Source of the DNA: Bacteroidales bacterium
Lineage (GTDB): Bacteria > Bacteroidota > Bacteroidia > Bacteroidales > UBA932
Direction of reading: 5' to 3'
Length of the DNA stretch: 40,746 bases
Assembly: GCA_017445425.1 (NCBI GenBank)
Contig: JAFSUF010000026.1
Span: forward strand, 1-40,746
The position numbers were made by a program, and so were the translations under genes. Shown here piece by piece: positions 34,075-40,746 of this stretch. The notes beneath the pieces are model-generated. The model did no database searches and was not told the origin of the DNA. It saw nothing but the letters and a program-made list of their open reading frames with translations. Every line of letters begins with the position of its first letter. Position 1 is the first letter of the stretch.

Positions 34075-35432
34075 GAAGAGGTCTCATATTAGCGTGTATG
34101 TTGCTGTCCGCCGCCATAAACGGACAACAGCTGCCGCAGTATGTGGACAACTCCGTCAACAAGTATTTCCCTCCGATAATCGACCAGGCCGGCGGCTCGT
34201 GTGCACAAGCTTCGAGCATTGGCTATGTGTTCACCTACGAGATGAACCGCTATCTGGACAGGGATGCCTCCGCAAGCCCCGCCAACCGGTTCAGCTACCA
34301 GTTTGTATGGAATCTGGTAAATGACGGGTACGACCAGGGCGGCTTTGCACAAGACGGGTTGTTTGTTGTGATGAGGTCCGGGGCGATGACAGATAGCGAT
34401 TTTTCTACCCTCACCACATCTGCCTTTACCTGGCCAAGCGGCTTTGAAAAATATCGTAACGCCCTGCGATACAGGGTTAGCCGTATTGTCGTTATTGATA
34501 AGGATGTGGATGGATACAAGACATATCTTGCCGGTAACGACGGCCAGCCGGGAGGCATACTCTCTTTTTCCGGCTGCTGTACTGGCTGGGATATGAGAAA
34601 AGATTACGACGGACCTTCCGGAACGGGCTACACCGCCATTGTCACCGTTTTGCCTGATGACGGTTCCCACGCGATGACCATCGTGGGCTATGACGACCTG
34701 GTTTGTTATACCGATGCCGCCGGTGTCAAGCATGAAGGTGCCTTCATTGTGGCAAACAGCTGGGGCACTTCTGCGCACGACAGGGGCAGATTCTATTATC
34801 CGTACGATTTCTTCCGCGACAAGAACGTCTTAAGCAGTGTCCTGAGCGATAACGCCGTAACCGCCGAGGTCCTGTATCAGGAGCCGCGCATACTCTACCG
34901 GCTTACCATAGACTACACCTCCCGCAATGACCTCTCGTACAGCATCGGGGCTACAGACAAGGTCTCTGCCGGCATCCCGGACAGCTACTACCTGCAGACA
35001 GGCATGAGCAACAAGGGCGGGGACCACTACATGCGTGGCACATACGACAAGGCGCCCCTGGAGTTTGCCCTTGACTTTACCGACCATATTCCCGGCTCCG
35101 ATCCCGATTATTGCCGGTACTTCCTTAAAATAACCCGTTCAGCAAGGGGCAAAACCAAGGGAGCCGGAGAACTCAAGGAGCTGGCCGTGATAGACTATCG
35201 CGGTGAAAAGCCGGTGGAATACAAATACAGGGGTCCTCTGCCGGTGTCGCTGGTGGATGGCGAGAATGTTTTTTCAATAGGTCTTGTCCCCCGCTTCAGC
35301 GTATCCTGCGCGCAGGCGCGGGCCATCCCGGACAAGCCTATTTACTTGAAGACCGCATTCGGCAAGAAGGCGAAGGTGGTCATTAAAAGAGAAGGACGTC
35401 GTGTAATAGTTGAATCTTCGCCTGCCAAATGA
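34071..35432 (+). CDS. Papain-like (C1-type) cysteine protease
   Basis: A 453-residue exported protein with a short signal peptide (LLSAAINGQ). The papain triad is complete: oxyanion Gln39 and nucleophile Cys44 (IIDQAGGSCAQASS), His200 (GSHAMTIVGYDD) and Asn229 (IVANSWGTSAHDRG). Residues ~270-453 form a second, probably beta-rich domain of unknown function. No propeptide is evident: the catalytic motif begins about 20 residues after the signal peptide. The start is TTG overlapping the TGA of the preceding gene (TTGA), and its own TGA overlaps the ATG of the HmuY-like gene (ATGA), so translation is coupled on both sides. Confidence 0.85.
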   Translation: MRRGLILACMLLSAAINGQQLPQYVDNSVNKYFPPIIDQAGGSCAQASSIGYVFTYEMNRYLDRDASASPANRFSYQFVWNLVNDGYDQGGFAQDGLFVVMRSGAMTDSDFSTLTTSAFTWPSGFEKYRNALRYRVSRIVVIDKDVDGYKTYLAGNDGQPGGILSFSGCCTGWDMRKDYDGPSGTGYTAIVTVLPDDGSHAMTIVGYDDLVCYTDAAGVKHEGAFIVANSWGTSAHDRGRFYYPYDFFRDKNVLSSVLSDNAVTAEVLYQEPRILYRLTIDYTSRNDLSYSIGATDKVSAGIPDSYYLQTGMSNKGGDHYMRGTYDKAPLEFALDFTDHIPGSDPDYCRYFLKITRSARGKTKGAGELKELAVIDYRGEKPVEYKYRGPLPVSLVDGENVFSIGLVPRFSVSCAQARAIPDKPIYLKTAFGKKAKVVIKREGRRVIVESSPAK

Positions 35433-35776
35433 AAATAATCCGTAAAATGGTCATATTCGCAGCGTTGCTGCTGCCACTTGTCTCCTGTATCGACAGCGGA
35501 AAACAGGAACCTGAAATCATAGGTTCGGAAGTAGAGTTTGTCTCCGTGCCGGATCAATGGACATATATATCCCTTGAGCAGGGGGCCGTGGTAGGTACAG
35601 GTAAACTGGGCGACGCCTCGTCCGATGCCGAATGGGCCATGCGTCGTGACTGGGACATTGCAATCTGTGATACGCTTTTCCGCACCAACGGCGGGAACTC
35701 CGGCAGCGGTTACGGTGGGATATCAACAGAGTCAGGCTCCGAAACACTTCCGGATATATTTCAGGAGGTCTGGTAA
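35429..35776 (+). CDS. Short HmuY-like lipoprotein
   Basis: A 115-residue lipoprotein with Cys20 as lipidation site (LPLVSC). It shows the HmuY pattern: QWTYISLEQGAVV, then RRDWDIAICD and RTNGGNSGSGYGGI. HmuY of Porphyromonas gingivalis is a haem-binding surface lipoprotein of about twice this length; the second half is missing here and the DNA downstream contains only a promoter. It may be a minimal member of the family or a truncated one. Haem binding cannot be claimed: only one of the usual ligand regions could be present. It is the last gene of the receptor-protease operon. Confidence 0.75.
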   Translation: MKIIRKMVIFAALLLPLVSCIDSGKQEPEIIGSEVEFVSVPDQWTYISLEQGAVVGTGKLGDASSDAEWAMRRDWDIAICDTLFRTNGGNSGSGYGGISTESGSETLPDIFQEVW

Positions 35777-35787
35777 AAAAGATTGAG

Positions 35788-35795
35788 TATCTTTG
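35788..35795 (+). promoter_or_regulatory. -7 box of the SpoIIE phosphatase gene
   Basis: TATCTTTG, full match to TAnnTTTG, 21 nt before the ATG at 35817. It separates this gene from the operon ending at 35776. Confidence 0.65.
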
Positions 35796-35816
35796 TGGGA
35801 TATAAACAATATTTTC

Positions 35817-37601
35817 ATGAGGATAAAGGATAATGGCAAGGCACTTTTGCTGGTGGTCACGGCGGCTTTGGCACTGGAGATAACCGGTCTGGTGCAGTTT
35901 TATTACTCCCGCAAGGGAATCAGGGAAGAGGCTGACATGAGGGCGGAAAGCCAGTTGGAGGCTACCCGGAACAAGATAATGGACGTAATAGACGTGACCG
36001 AATCGGCTGTGCGCAATAGCGTCTGGATTGCCCAATGGTGTCTGGATTACCCGGACAGTCTGGAGAGGGTATGCACCCGCATATTGAAAGACAATCCCAT
36101 GGTGGCCGGTTCCACCATTGCTCTTGTCCCGGGATACAATGCCCGGCGACCGTTGTTCTCCCCCTATGTATGCAGGGATACCACCGGCGACCTGCGTGCG
36201 CTCTCGCTCGCTACCGAAGAGTATGATTACCCCTCGCAGGAGTGGTTCACAAAGCCATTGGAGCTGGGAGAAGGATATTGGTCTGAGCCATATATAGATG
36301 TTGGCGGCGGAGAGATTCTCATGACCACTTATTCCATCCCCATCCGCGACAAGAAAGGCCAGCTGGCCGCAGTGCTTACGGCCGATTTGTCGCTGGACTG
36401 GCTCACGGAACTGGTGGGTAATGTAAAGGTCTATCCGCAGGCTTTCAGTGTCATGCTCAGCCGCAATGGCAACATTATGGTGTGCCCTTCCGATACGATG
36501 GTGATGAAAAAAGATGTGCGGGAGTATGTGTCGGAGCTGGACGACACAACCGGCCTGGCCGGCATTTCAGACGCCCTGCTTTCGGGCAAATCCGGCAGTA
36601 TGCCCATCCGTTACAAGGGAGCCGTGAACCATGTCTATTTCGCACCGGTAGAACGCACCGGCTGGTCCATGTCCATCGTAATCCCTGAAGCAGACATCTA
36701 TGCCGGATTGAAGCGCATCGGGACGCTGGTTATGTTTCTTCAGATACTGGGGCTTTCCATGATCGTTATCATGCTGTACTCCTTTGTCAAAGGTCAGCTC
36801 CGCTACCGCGATCTCGACCGGAAGAACCAGCGGATAGAGAGCGAGTTGCATGTCGCCACCGGAATCCAGATGTCCATGGTTCCCAAGACCTTTCCGGCTT
36901 TTCCTGAGCGGGAGGATCTGGACATGGCTGCCACCATCGTCCCGGCCAAGGAGGTGGGCGGTGACCTTTATGACTTCTTCATCAGAGATGAGAAGCTTTT
37001 TTTCTGTCTGGGGGATGTGAGTGGCAAGGGGGTGCCGGCGGCCCTGGTTATGGCGGTCACGCGAACTACCTTCCGCAACCTGTCGGCTGGTGAAGACAGC
37101 CCCGGGCGCATCGTAAAAGCCATGAACGACAGTCTGTCAGCCATGAACGACAACGATATGTTCGTGACCTTCTTCTGTGGTGTGCTGGATCTGAAGAACG
37201 GAGTTTTACGCTATTGTAACGCCGGCCATAATCCGCCGATGATACTCACCGACGCCATCCGCCAACTTCCTGTGGAACCTAACCTGCCGTTGGGAATCAT
37301 GGGCGGGATGACTTTTAAGGAGCAGGAGACTCCTTTTAATTACGATGACGCACTCTTCCTTTATACCGACGGCCTTACAGAAGCGGAGAATGCCGTGCAT
37401 GAGCAGTTTGGCGAGGAGCGTATGGAGAGGGCCCTTCACGGTCGCAAGAGCGCCGAGGGCCATCTGGATAACATGAAGAAACAGGTTGCAGATTTTGTGG
37501 GGGACGCACCGCAGAGTGACGACCTCACTATCCTGTTCATACACTACCTGCCGGGTGACCGTAAGGGACGGGAACCGGGAAGCAGTCAGAAATCCGCGTG
37601 A
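35817..37601 (+). CDS. dCache sensor with SpoIIE-type PP2C phosphatase domain
   Basis: A 594-residue inner membrane signalling protein. A first membrane segment (~residues 8-30) leads to a periplasmic dCache-like sensor domain (~35-290; EYDYPSQEWFTKP, EILMTTYSIPIRDKKG), a second segment (~300-322), a short helix (DRKNQRIESELHVATGIQ) and a SpoIIE phosphatase domain with AKEVGGDLYDFF, CLGDVSGKGVPAAL and QSDDLTILF. Such proteins usually act on anti-sigma-factor antagonists; no such partner is in the window. ATG 35817 is chosen because TTG 35793 lies inside the -7 box. Position after the receptor-protease operon raises the question whether it senses the same ligand. Confidence 0.9.
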   Translation: MRIKDNGKALLLVVTAALALEITGLVQFYYSRKGIREEADMRAESQLEATRNKIMDVIDVTESAVRNSVWIAQWCLDYPDSLERVCTRILKDNPMVAGSTIALVPGYNARRPLFSPYVCRDTTGDLRALSLATEEYDYPSQEWFTKPLELGEGYWSEPYIDVGGGEILMTTYSIPIRDKKGQLAAVLTADLSLDWLTELVGNVKVYPQAFSVMLSRNGNIMVCPSDTMVMKKDVREYVSELDDTTGLAGISDALLSGKSGSMPIRYKGAVNHVYFAPVERTGWSMSIVIPEADIYAGLKRIGTLVMFLQILGLSMIVIMLYSFVKGQLRYRDLDRKNQRIESELHVATGIQMSMVPKTFPAFPEREDLDMAATIVPAKEVGGDLYDFFIRDEKLFFCLGDVSGKGVPAALVMAVTRTTFRNLSAGEDSPGRIVKAMNDSLSAMNDNDMFVTFFCGVLDLKNGVLRYCNAGHNPPMILTDAIRQLPVEPNLPLGIMGGMTFKEQETPFNYDDALFLYTDGLTEAENAVHEQFGEERMERALHGRKSAEGHLDNMKKQVADFVGDAPQSDDLTILFIHYLPGDRKGREPGSSQKSA

Positions 37602-37608
37602 CAAAATG

Positions 37609-37658
37609 CTTCCTGGCGTGTACGCTGACCGAGGCAGCAGGAAGGGTCAATCCTTTTT
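37609..37658 (+). terminator. Possible terminator after the SpoIIE gene
   Basis: CTTCCTG (37609-37615) and CAGGAAG (37638-37644) are perfect complements; an overlapping small hairpin AAGG-GTCAAT-CCTT is followed by TTT. A moderate candidate only. A TATCTTTT box at 37661-37668 may start the next gene. Confidence 0.4.
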
Positions 37659-37689
37659 GTTATCTTTTCATCCCATTTAGCAAGATTAC

Positions 37690-38826
37690 ATGAAGATCCT
37701 TTTTGTTCTGAATAATTTTTATTCTACCGGAAACGGATTGGCGGCTTCGGCCAGAAGGACGGTGGCGGCGCTCAGGGAAGCTGGAGAAGAGGTTCGCGTG
37801 CTGTCGGGCCCCAACCACGAGGCCGGTGGTCCTCAACCGGAATACCTCCTGAAAGACTTTTATTTTCCGCTGTTCCAGCCCATCATCAGTGCGCACGGAT
37901 ATATGTTCGCCAGCACTGATACCCGCGTGGTGGAAGAGGCCGTTCGCTGGGCCGATGTTGTTCACATGCAGGAGCCTTTCGTGTTAGAAATCCGCACGGC
38001 CAAGATAGCGAAAAGGCTGGGAAAGCCCATCACCGGCACTTATCACCTGCATCCTGAGAATGTCTTCTTCTCCCTGTGGATGGGCGCCTGGAAACTGCCC
38101 AACAAGCTGCTTCTGAACGCCTGGCGGGATCTGTGTTTCAATAAGTGGAGTTATGTGCAATGCCCCACGCAGAACGTGAAAGAGCGCCTGGAGGCTAATG
38201 GCTTTACCAGCAATCTGCGCGTCATATCCAACGGAGTCGTTCCGGATCCGTCTGTCCGTCAGGCTCATCAGAACCGGCCGTTCCGGTTAGCCTGCATCGG
38301 CCGGCTTTCCGGTGAAAAGGATCAGTTTACGCTTTTGGAGGCCATGCGGCACTGCGCCCATGCCCAGGATATCCAACTTATTTTTGCCGGACGCGGCCCG
38401 CAGGAAAACAGAATACGCCGCAAGGCTCGCCGGCTCTTTGAGGAGGGCGTTCTCAGCTACGATCCGGTCTTCGTGTTTCTGGACAGGGACGGTCTCCGTC
38501 GGCTGGCTGCATCCTCTGATCTGGCCATCCACTGTGCCACCGTTGAGGTGGAGGGCCTTTCTATCATGGAGGCTATCCAGCAGGGGGCTGTGCCCATCAT
38601 TGCACGAGGGCCCATCACTGGAACGGACCAGTTCGCCCTGAATGAACGCAGCTGTTTCCCGCAGAAAGATGCGACAGCCCTGGCCGGGAAGATAGACTGG
38701 TGGTTAGACCATCCTGACCGTCTGGAAGCCGCCCGCGATGCTTATGTAGAGTTCATTAAAACCTTTAACATCGATAATTCTGTCCGGGAACTGATTAAAA
38801 TGTTTCGGGACGCCTCGCGCCAATGA
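37690..38826 (+). CDS. Glycosyltransferase family 4
   Basis: A 378-residue GT-B glycosyltransferase. The N-terminal acceptor half starts ILFVLNNFYSTGNGLAASAR and includes VVHMQEPFVLE; the C-terminal donor half has RLACIGRLSGEKDQFTLLEA, FAGRGPQENRI and the nucleotide-sugar EX7E-type motif in VEGLSIMEAIQQGAVPII. The type resembles glycosyltransferases that act on lipids or envelope glycans, such as mannosyl- or glucosyl-diacylglycerol synthases; the sugar and acceptor are unknown. It lies 88 nt after the SpoIIE gene and is followed by DNA with an integrase remnant. Confidence 0.87.
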   Translation: MKILFVLNNFYSTGNGLAASARRTVAALREAGEEVRVLSGPNHEAGGPQPEYLLKDFYFPLFQPIISAHGYMFASTDTRVVEEAVRWADVVHMQEPFVLEIRTAKIAKRLGKPITGTYHLHPENVFFSLWMGAWKLPNKLLLNAWRDLCFNKWSYVQCPTQNVKERLEANGFTSNLRVISNGVVPDPSVRQAHQNRPFRLACIGRLSGEKDQFTLLEAMRHCAHAQDIQLIFAGRGPQENRIRRKARRLFEEGVLSYDPVFVFLDRDGLRRLAASSDLAIHCATVEVEGLSIMEAIQQGAVPIIARGPITGTDQFALNERSCFPQKDATALAGKIDWWLDHPDRLEAARDAYVEFIKTFNIDNSVRELIKMFRDASRQ

Positions 38827-38954
38827 TGACCTCAAGTCCTAAGACTTTTTAGTCACCCTCTTTTTGTTGCGGTGTGGATGGGATTCCAATCCTGTCTTGA
38901 CGTCCAAGATGGATGCCATCAAGAATACTCTGGATACTGCTCTCAAGCGCTTGG

Positions 38955-39095
38955 GCCACATTGATGTATCTTGCCGGCATTGACCTTTATGATATCATGA
39001 AAGTCACCGGTCATGCACCACCTAAGATGCTCAAAAAGTACATCAAAGCAGACTCTATGGAGGTAGTTCAGAAGCTTACCGACAAGTATGGTTAA
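38955..39095 (+). pseudogene. C-terminal remnant of a tyrosine recombinase (integrase)
   Basis: The 46 codons read ATLMYLAGIDLYDIMKVTGH, then a stretch ending KKYIKADSMEVVQKLTDKYG. This has the His of the GH motif and the catalytic Tyr region (KYIKAD) of phage-type integrases of Bacteroidota. The N-terminal core-binding and Arg box are missing; the upstream bases code in another frame for KMDAIKNTLDTALKRLGHID, which may be a further displaced piece. It marks an old integration and decay event. The rest of 38827-39104 shows no other gene. Confidence 0.7.
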
Positions 39096-39104
39096 TTCCG
39101 CAAA

Positions 39105-39139
39105 AACAATAAAAAGATAGTCTTTGAGTTTTTATTGTT
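39105..39139. terminator. AT-rich inverted repeat after the integrase remnant
   Basis: AACAATAAAAA (39105-39115) and TTTTTATTGTT (39129-39139) are perfect 11-bp complements with a 13-nt loop. It may end transcription from upstream in either direction, or be part of the operator region that follows. Confidence 0.5.
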
Positions 39140-39194
39140 CGTGGACAACGAAAATAAAACTTTTATTGCTTTTGTTGTTTATGGACAACGAAAT
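39135..39194. repeat. Two operator-like repeats before the second ATPase gene
   Basis: TTGTTCGTGGACAACGAAAA (39135-39154) and TTGTTTATGGACAACGAAAT (39175-39194) differ at three positions and lie 40 bp apart. Each contains the short dyad TTGT-N6-ACAA. The second ends 5 nt before the -7 box and covers the expected -33 position. The layout is like that of the other DUF4143 ATPase gene, but the repeat sequence is unrelated. Confidence 0.8.
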
Positions 39195-39199
39195 TTAAT

Positions 39200-39207
39200 T
39201 ATATTTG
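39200..39207 (+). promoter_or_regulatory. -7 box of the second DUF4143 ATPase gene
   Basis: TATATTTG, full match to TAnnTTTG, 22 nt before the ATG at 39230. Confidence 0.7.
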
Positions 39208-39229
39208 CATTGGATAAAACATCCGTACT

Positions 39230-40435
39230 ATGGAAGTATTGACTAGACAACATTACGCAGATATAGTTGATTCCTGGATTGGGAAAGGAAATATCATCGC
39301 ACTTGTGGGCTCTCGCCGTGTAGGCAAAAGCTATGTGTTGAAAGACTTCATCCAGCGTCACAAAGATGAGCCGGATATCAACATCATCTTCATAGACAAG
39401 GAGAAGAAGGCCTTCAAGGGCATCCAGACTAAGGATGACCTGGACGCCTGGATTGAAGCCCGTTTCGTTAAAGGGAAGCACAACTGTATTCTCATTGATG
39501 AAGCTCAGGAGATAGCCAAGTTTGAGGAGAGTGTCTGCAACTGGTATACGGAGGACAATACTGATGTTATCATTACCGGCAGCAACTCCAAGATGCTCTC
39601 TGGAGAACTGGCCACCCTCCTTTCTGGCCGCCATGTAGAAGTCCGCGTTCACCCTCTGACTTATTCTGAATTCCTGCAGTTCCATAATCTCCCGGACAAT
39701 GATGAGAGCTTGATGACCTATCTGAATTATGGTGGCCTTCCCGGTCTGAGGAAAGTTGGCCTGGGCAGCGACGAGCAGGTATGGGCCTACTTGACCAGTG
39801 TCTTTAACACCATTATGCTCAAAGACATCATAGAGAGGCATGATATCCGCAATATCCCGTTCCTGAATAACCTAATTGCCTTCTATGCCGACACTACTGG
39901 GAAGTTGACCTCAGCCAATAGCATATCCAAATACATGAAATCACAGGAGGAAAACGTTTCTTCTAACATAATTCTTCTGTACAGAGGGTTTTACTCAGAA
40001 GCATACATGATTGATGTCGTACCCCGTTATGATATCCATGGTAAGAAACTCTTTGAGTCCAACGAGAAAGTCTATTGGGATGACCTTGGACTGCGGAATC
40101 TAAAGGCCGGAGGCGGCTTGGATTCCTATATTGAGAAAATCATCGAGAATGCCGTCTATAAGCAACTCTGCTTCCTAGGGTACGAGGTTCATGTTGGCGT
40201 ACTGAATGCCGGAGAAGTAGATTTCGTTTGCACGAAGCCTGGGAAGACAGTATATGTCCAGGCAAGCTACATGATCTCAGAAGAATCTACACGCCAGCGC
40301 GAATTTTGGCCGCTTGAGAAGATCCGTGACAATCATCCCAAATACGTTATCAGCGCAACCCCGCTCCTGACGCAAAGAGACGAAAACGGAATAAATCATC
40401 TATCCCTGAGAAAATTCTTGAAAGAAGGATTCTAG
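39230..40435 (+). CDS. AAA ATPase with DUF4143 domain (copy 2)
   Basis: A 401-residue member of the AAA_14/DUF4143 group. Walker A is GSRRVGKS (residues 27-34), Walker B is NCILIDEAQEI, and the family block GSNSKMLSGELATLLSGRH follows. The C-terminal part has the nuclease-like pattern GEVDFVCTKPGKTVYVQASY. It shares the architecture of the protein at 10586-11887 but differs in much of its sequence, so they are not a recent duplication. It stands alone next to an integrase remnant and has tandem operator-like repeats at its promoter. Role unknown; self-regulation through the repeats is a possibility, not shown. Confidence 0.88.
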   Translation: MEVLTRQHYADIVDSWIGKGNIIALVGSRRVGKSYVLKDFIQRHKDEPDINIIFIDKEKKAFKGIQTKDDLDAWIEARFVKGKHNCILIDEAQEIAKFEESVCNWYTEDNTDVIITGSNSKMLSGELATLLSGRHVEVRVHPLTYSEFLQFHNLPDNDESLMTYLNYGGLPGLRKVGLGSDEQVWAYLTSVFNTIMLKDIIERHDIRNIPFLNNLIAFYADTTGKLTSANSISKYMKSQEENVSSNIILLYRGFYSEAYMIDVVPRYDIHGKKLFESNEKVYWDDLGLRNLKAGGGLDSYIEKIIENAVYKQLCFLGYEVHVGVLNAGEVDFVCTKPGKTVYVQASYMISEESTRQREFWPLEKIRDNHPKYVISATPLLTQRDENGINHLSLRKFLKEGF

Positions 40436-40454
40436 ACCTTACAAGTCTACGATG

Positions 40455-40490
40455 CCGGATACTGCAAGATACGACTGCGGTATCCGGTTT
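40455..40490 (+). terminator. Terminator of the second ATPase gene
   Basis: CCGGATAC (40455-40462) and GTATCCGG (40480-40487) are perfect complements and are followed by TTTCTGT. The loop can extend pairing with GC/GC after a one-base mismatch. Confidence 0.6.
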
Positions 40491-40532
40491 CTGTATCCAG
40501 AAGGATGCGCCGGGTGTGAACTTGTGAGGCCA

Positions 40533-40620
40533 TTTGCAGCGGTGCGGACGAGGACTCGAGCCCGCGCTGATGCGCGGGCGGCTCGCACCTATGATGACCC
40601 CCTCGCGGACCACCTGCAAA
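40533..40620. other. Large self-complementary element of unknown type
   Basis: Nested arms pair across about 88 bases: TTTGCAG with CTGCAAA (ends 40533 and 40620), GGT with ACC, CGAGG (40549-40553) with CCTCG (40601-40605), and an inner perfect hairpin CCCGCGC-TGAT-GCGCGGG (40561-40578). No gene is convincing in 40436-40746. It could be a structured RNA, a folded recombination site or a repeat family member; nothing in the sequence decides this. Confidence 0.5.
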
Positions 40621-40746
40621 ACCCTGTGGACATCACTCACCTCAAATATGTCAAGTTGCGTGGCGCAGCCGGCCTTAGGACATTGTTCCCGGACCACCTC
40701 AACTCTCTTAGGTTACATGGCTCGGCTGTCATCGGGGTATATGTTG

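Noticed and set aside
38913..38954. Start of an independent 60-residue gene at ATG 38913
   Set aside because: Its first 14 residues are unrelated to integrases and only the later part matches; treated as a pseudogene fragment.
40350..40697. A 115-codon minus-strand frame, and an open plus-strand frame running off the window end
   Set aside because: The first overlaps the end of the ATPase gene and a palindrome; the second is rich in Arg/Ala from GC-rich repeats. Neither shows a domain.
1..40746. CRISPR array, rRNA, tRNA or intact insertion sequence
   Set aside because: The only regular repeats are the 2- or 3-copy arrays before the ATPase genes; no tRNA cloverleaf apart from the tmRNA ends and no transposase was seen.

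Overview
The window looks like chromosomal DNA from a Bacteroidota bacterium, most probably an intestinal Bacteroidales of the Rikenellaceae/Alistipes kind; that placement is inference from gene content. The signs are: many start-proximal boxes of the form TAnnTTTG (the Bacteroidota -7 element); almost no Shine-Dalgarno sequences; the order rpmB-rpmG-DUF4295; a long LepB; a tmRNA tag ending NNYALAA; a TonB-dependent receptor; and DUF4876, DUF6850 and HmuY-like proteins. No rRNA, tRNA, CRISPR array or complete insertion sequence was seen.

Layout. 1-4.1 kb is a translation block: 3' end of thrS, infC (non-AUG start), rpmI, rplT, lepB, then rpmB, rpmG and a DUF4295 gene, closed by a hairpin terminator. 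4.2-10.5 kb holds a radical SAM gene, ftsY, pheT, convergent lnt and the tmRNA gene ssrA. 10.6-12.4 kb is accessory: a DUF4143-type ATPase with three upstream direct repeats and a decayed PIN toxin gene. 12.4-24.4 kb holds envelope and metabolic genes: dsbD, a small beta-barrel protein, a GH78-like glycosidase, an M13 peptidase, queF with a queuosine-precursor transporter, a membrane phosphoesterase, a double-domain esterase, an SGNH hydrolase, a low-molecular-weight phosphatase and ridA.

The most unusual part is 24.5-35.8 kb. Seven tightly packed genes run in one direction: TonB-dependent receptor, DUF4876 lipoprotein, DUF6850 barrel protein, two paralogous gingipain-like (clan CD, C25-like) proteins with HEAT-like C-terminal regions, a papain-like protein, and a short HmuY-like lipoprotein. 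Receptor plus surface proteases plus a HmuY-like protein recalls the Porphyromonas gingivalis arrangement in which gingipains free haem for HmuY/HmuR, but here the parts appear to form one operon with different proteases. I propose a protease-coupled uptake system; the ligand (haem, another cofactor, metal or peptide) is not known from sequence.

After it come a dCache-SpoIIE phosphatase gene with its own promoter, a GT4 glycosyltransferase, and a second accessory stretch (38.9-40.7 kb) with an integrase remnant, a second DUF4143-type ATPase also preceded by tandem repeats, and a strongly self-complementary element near the window end.
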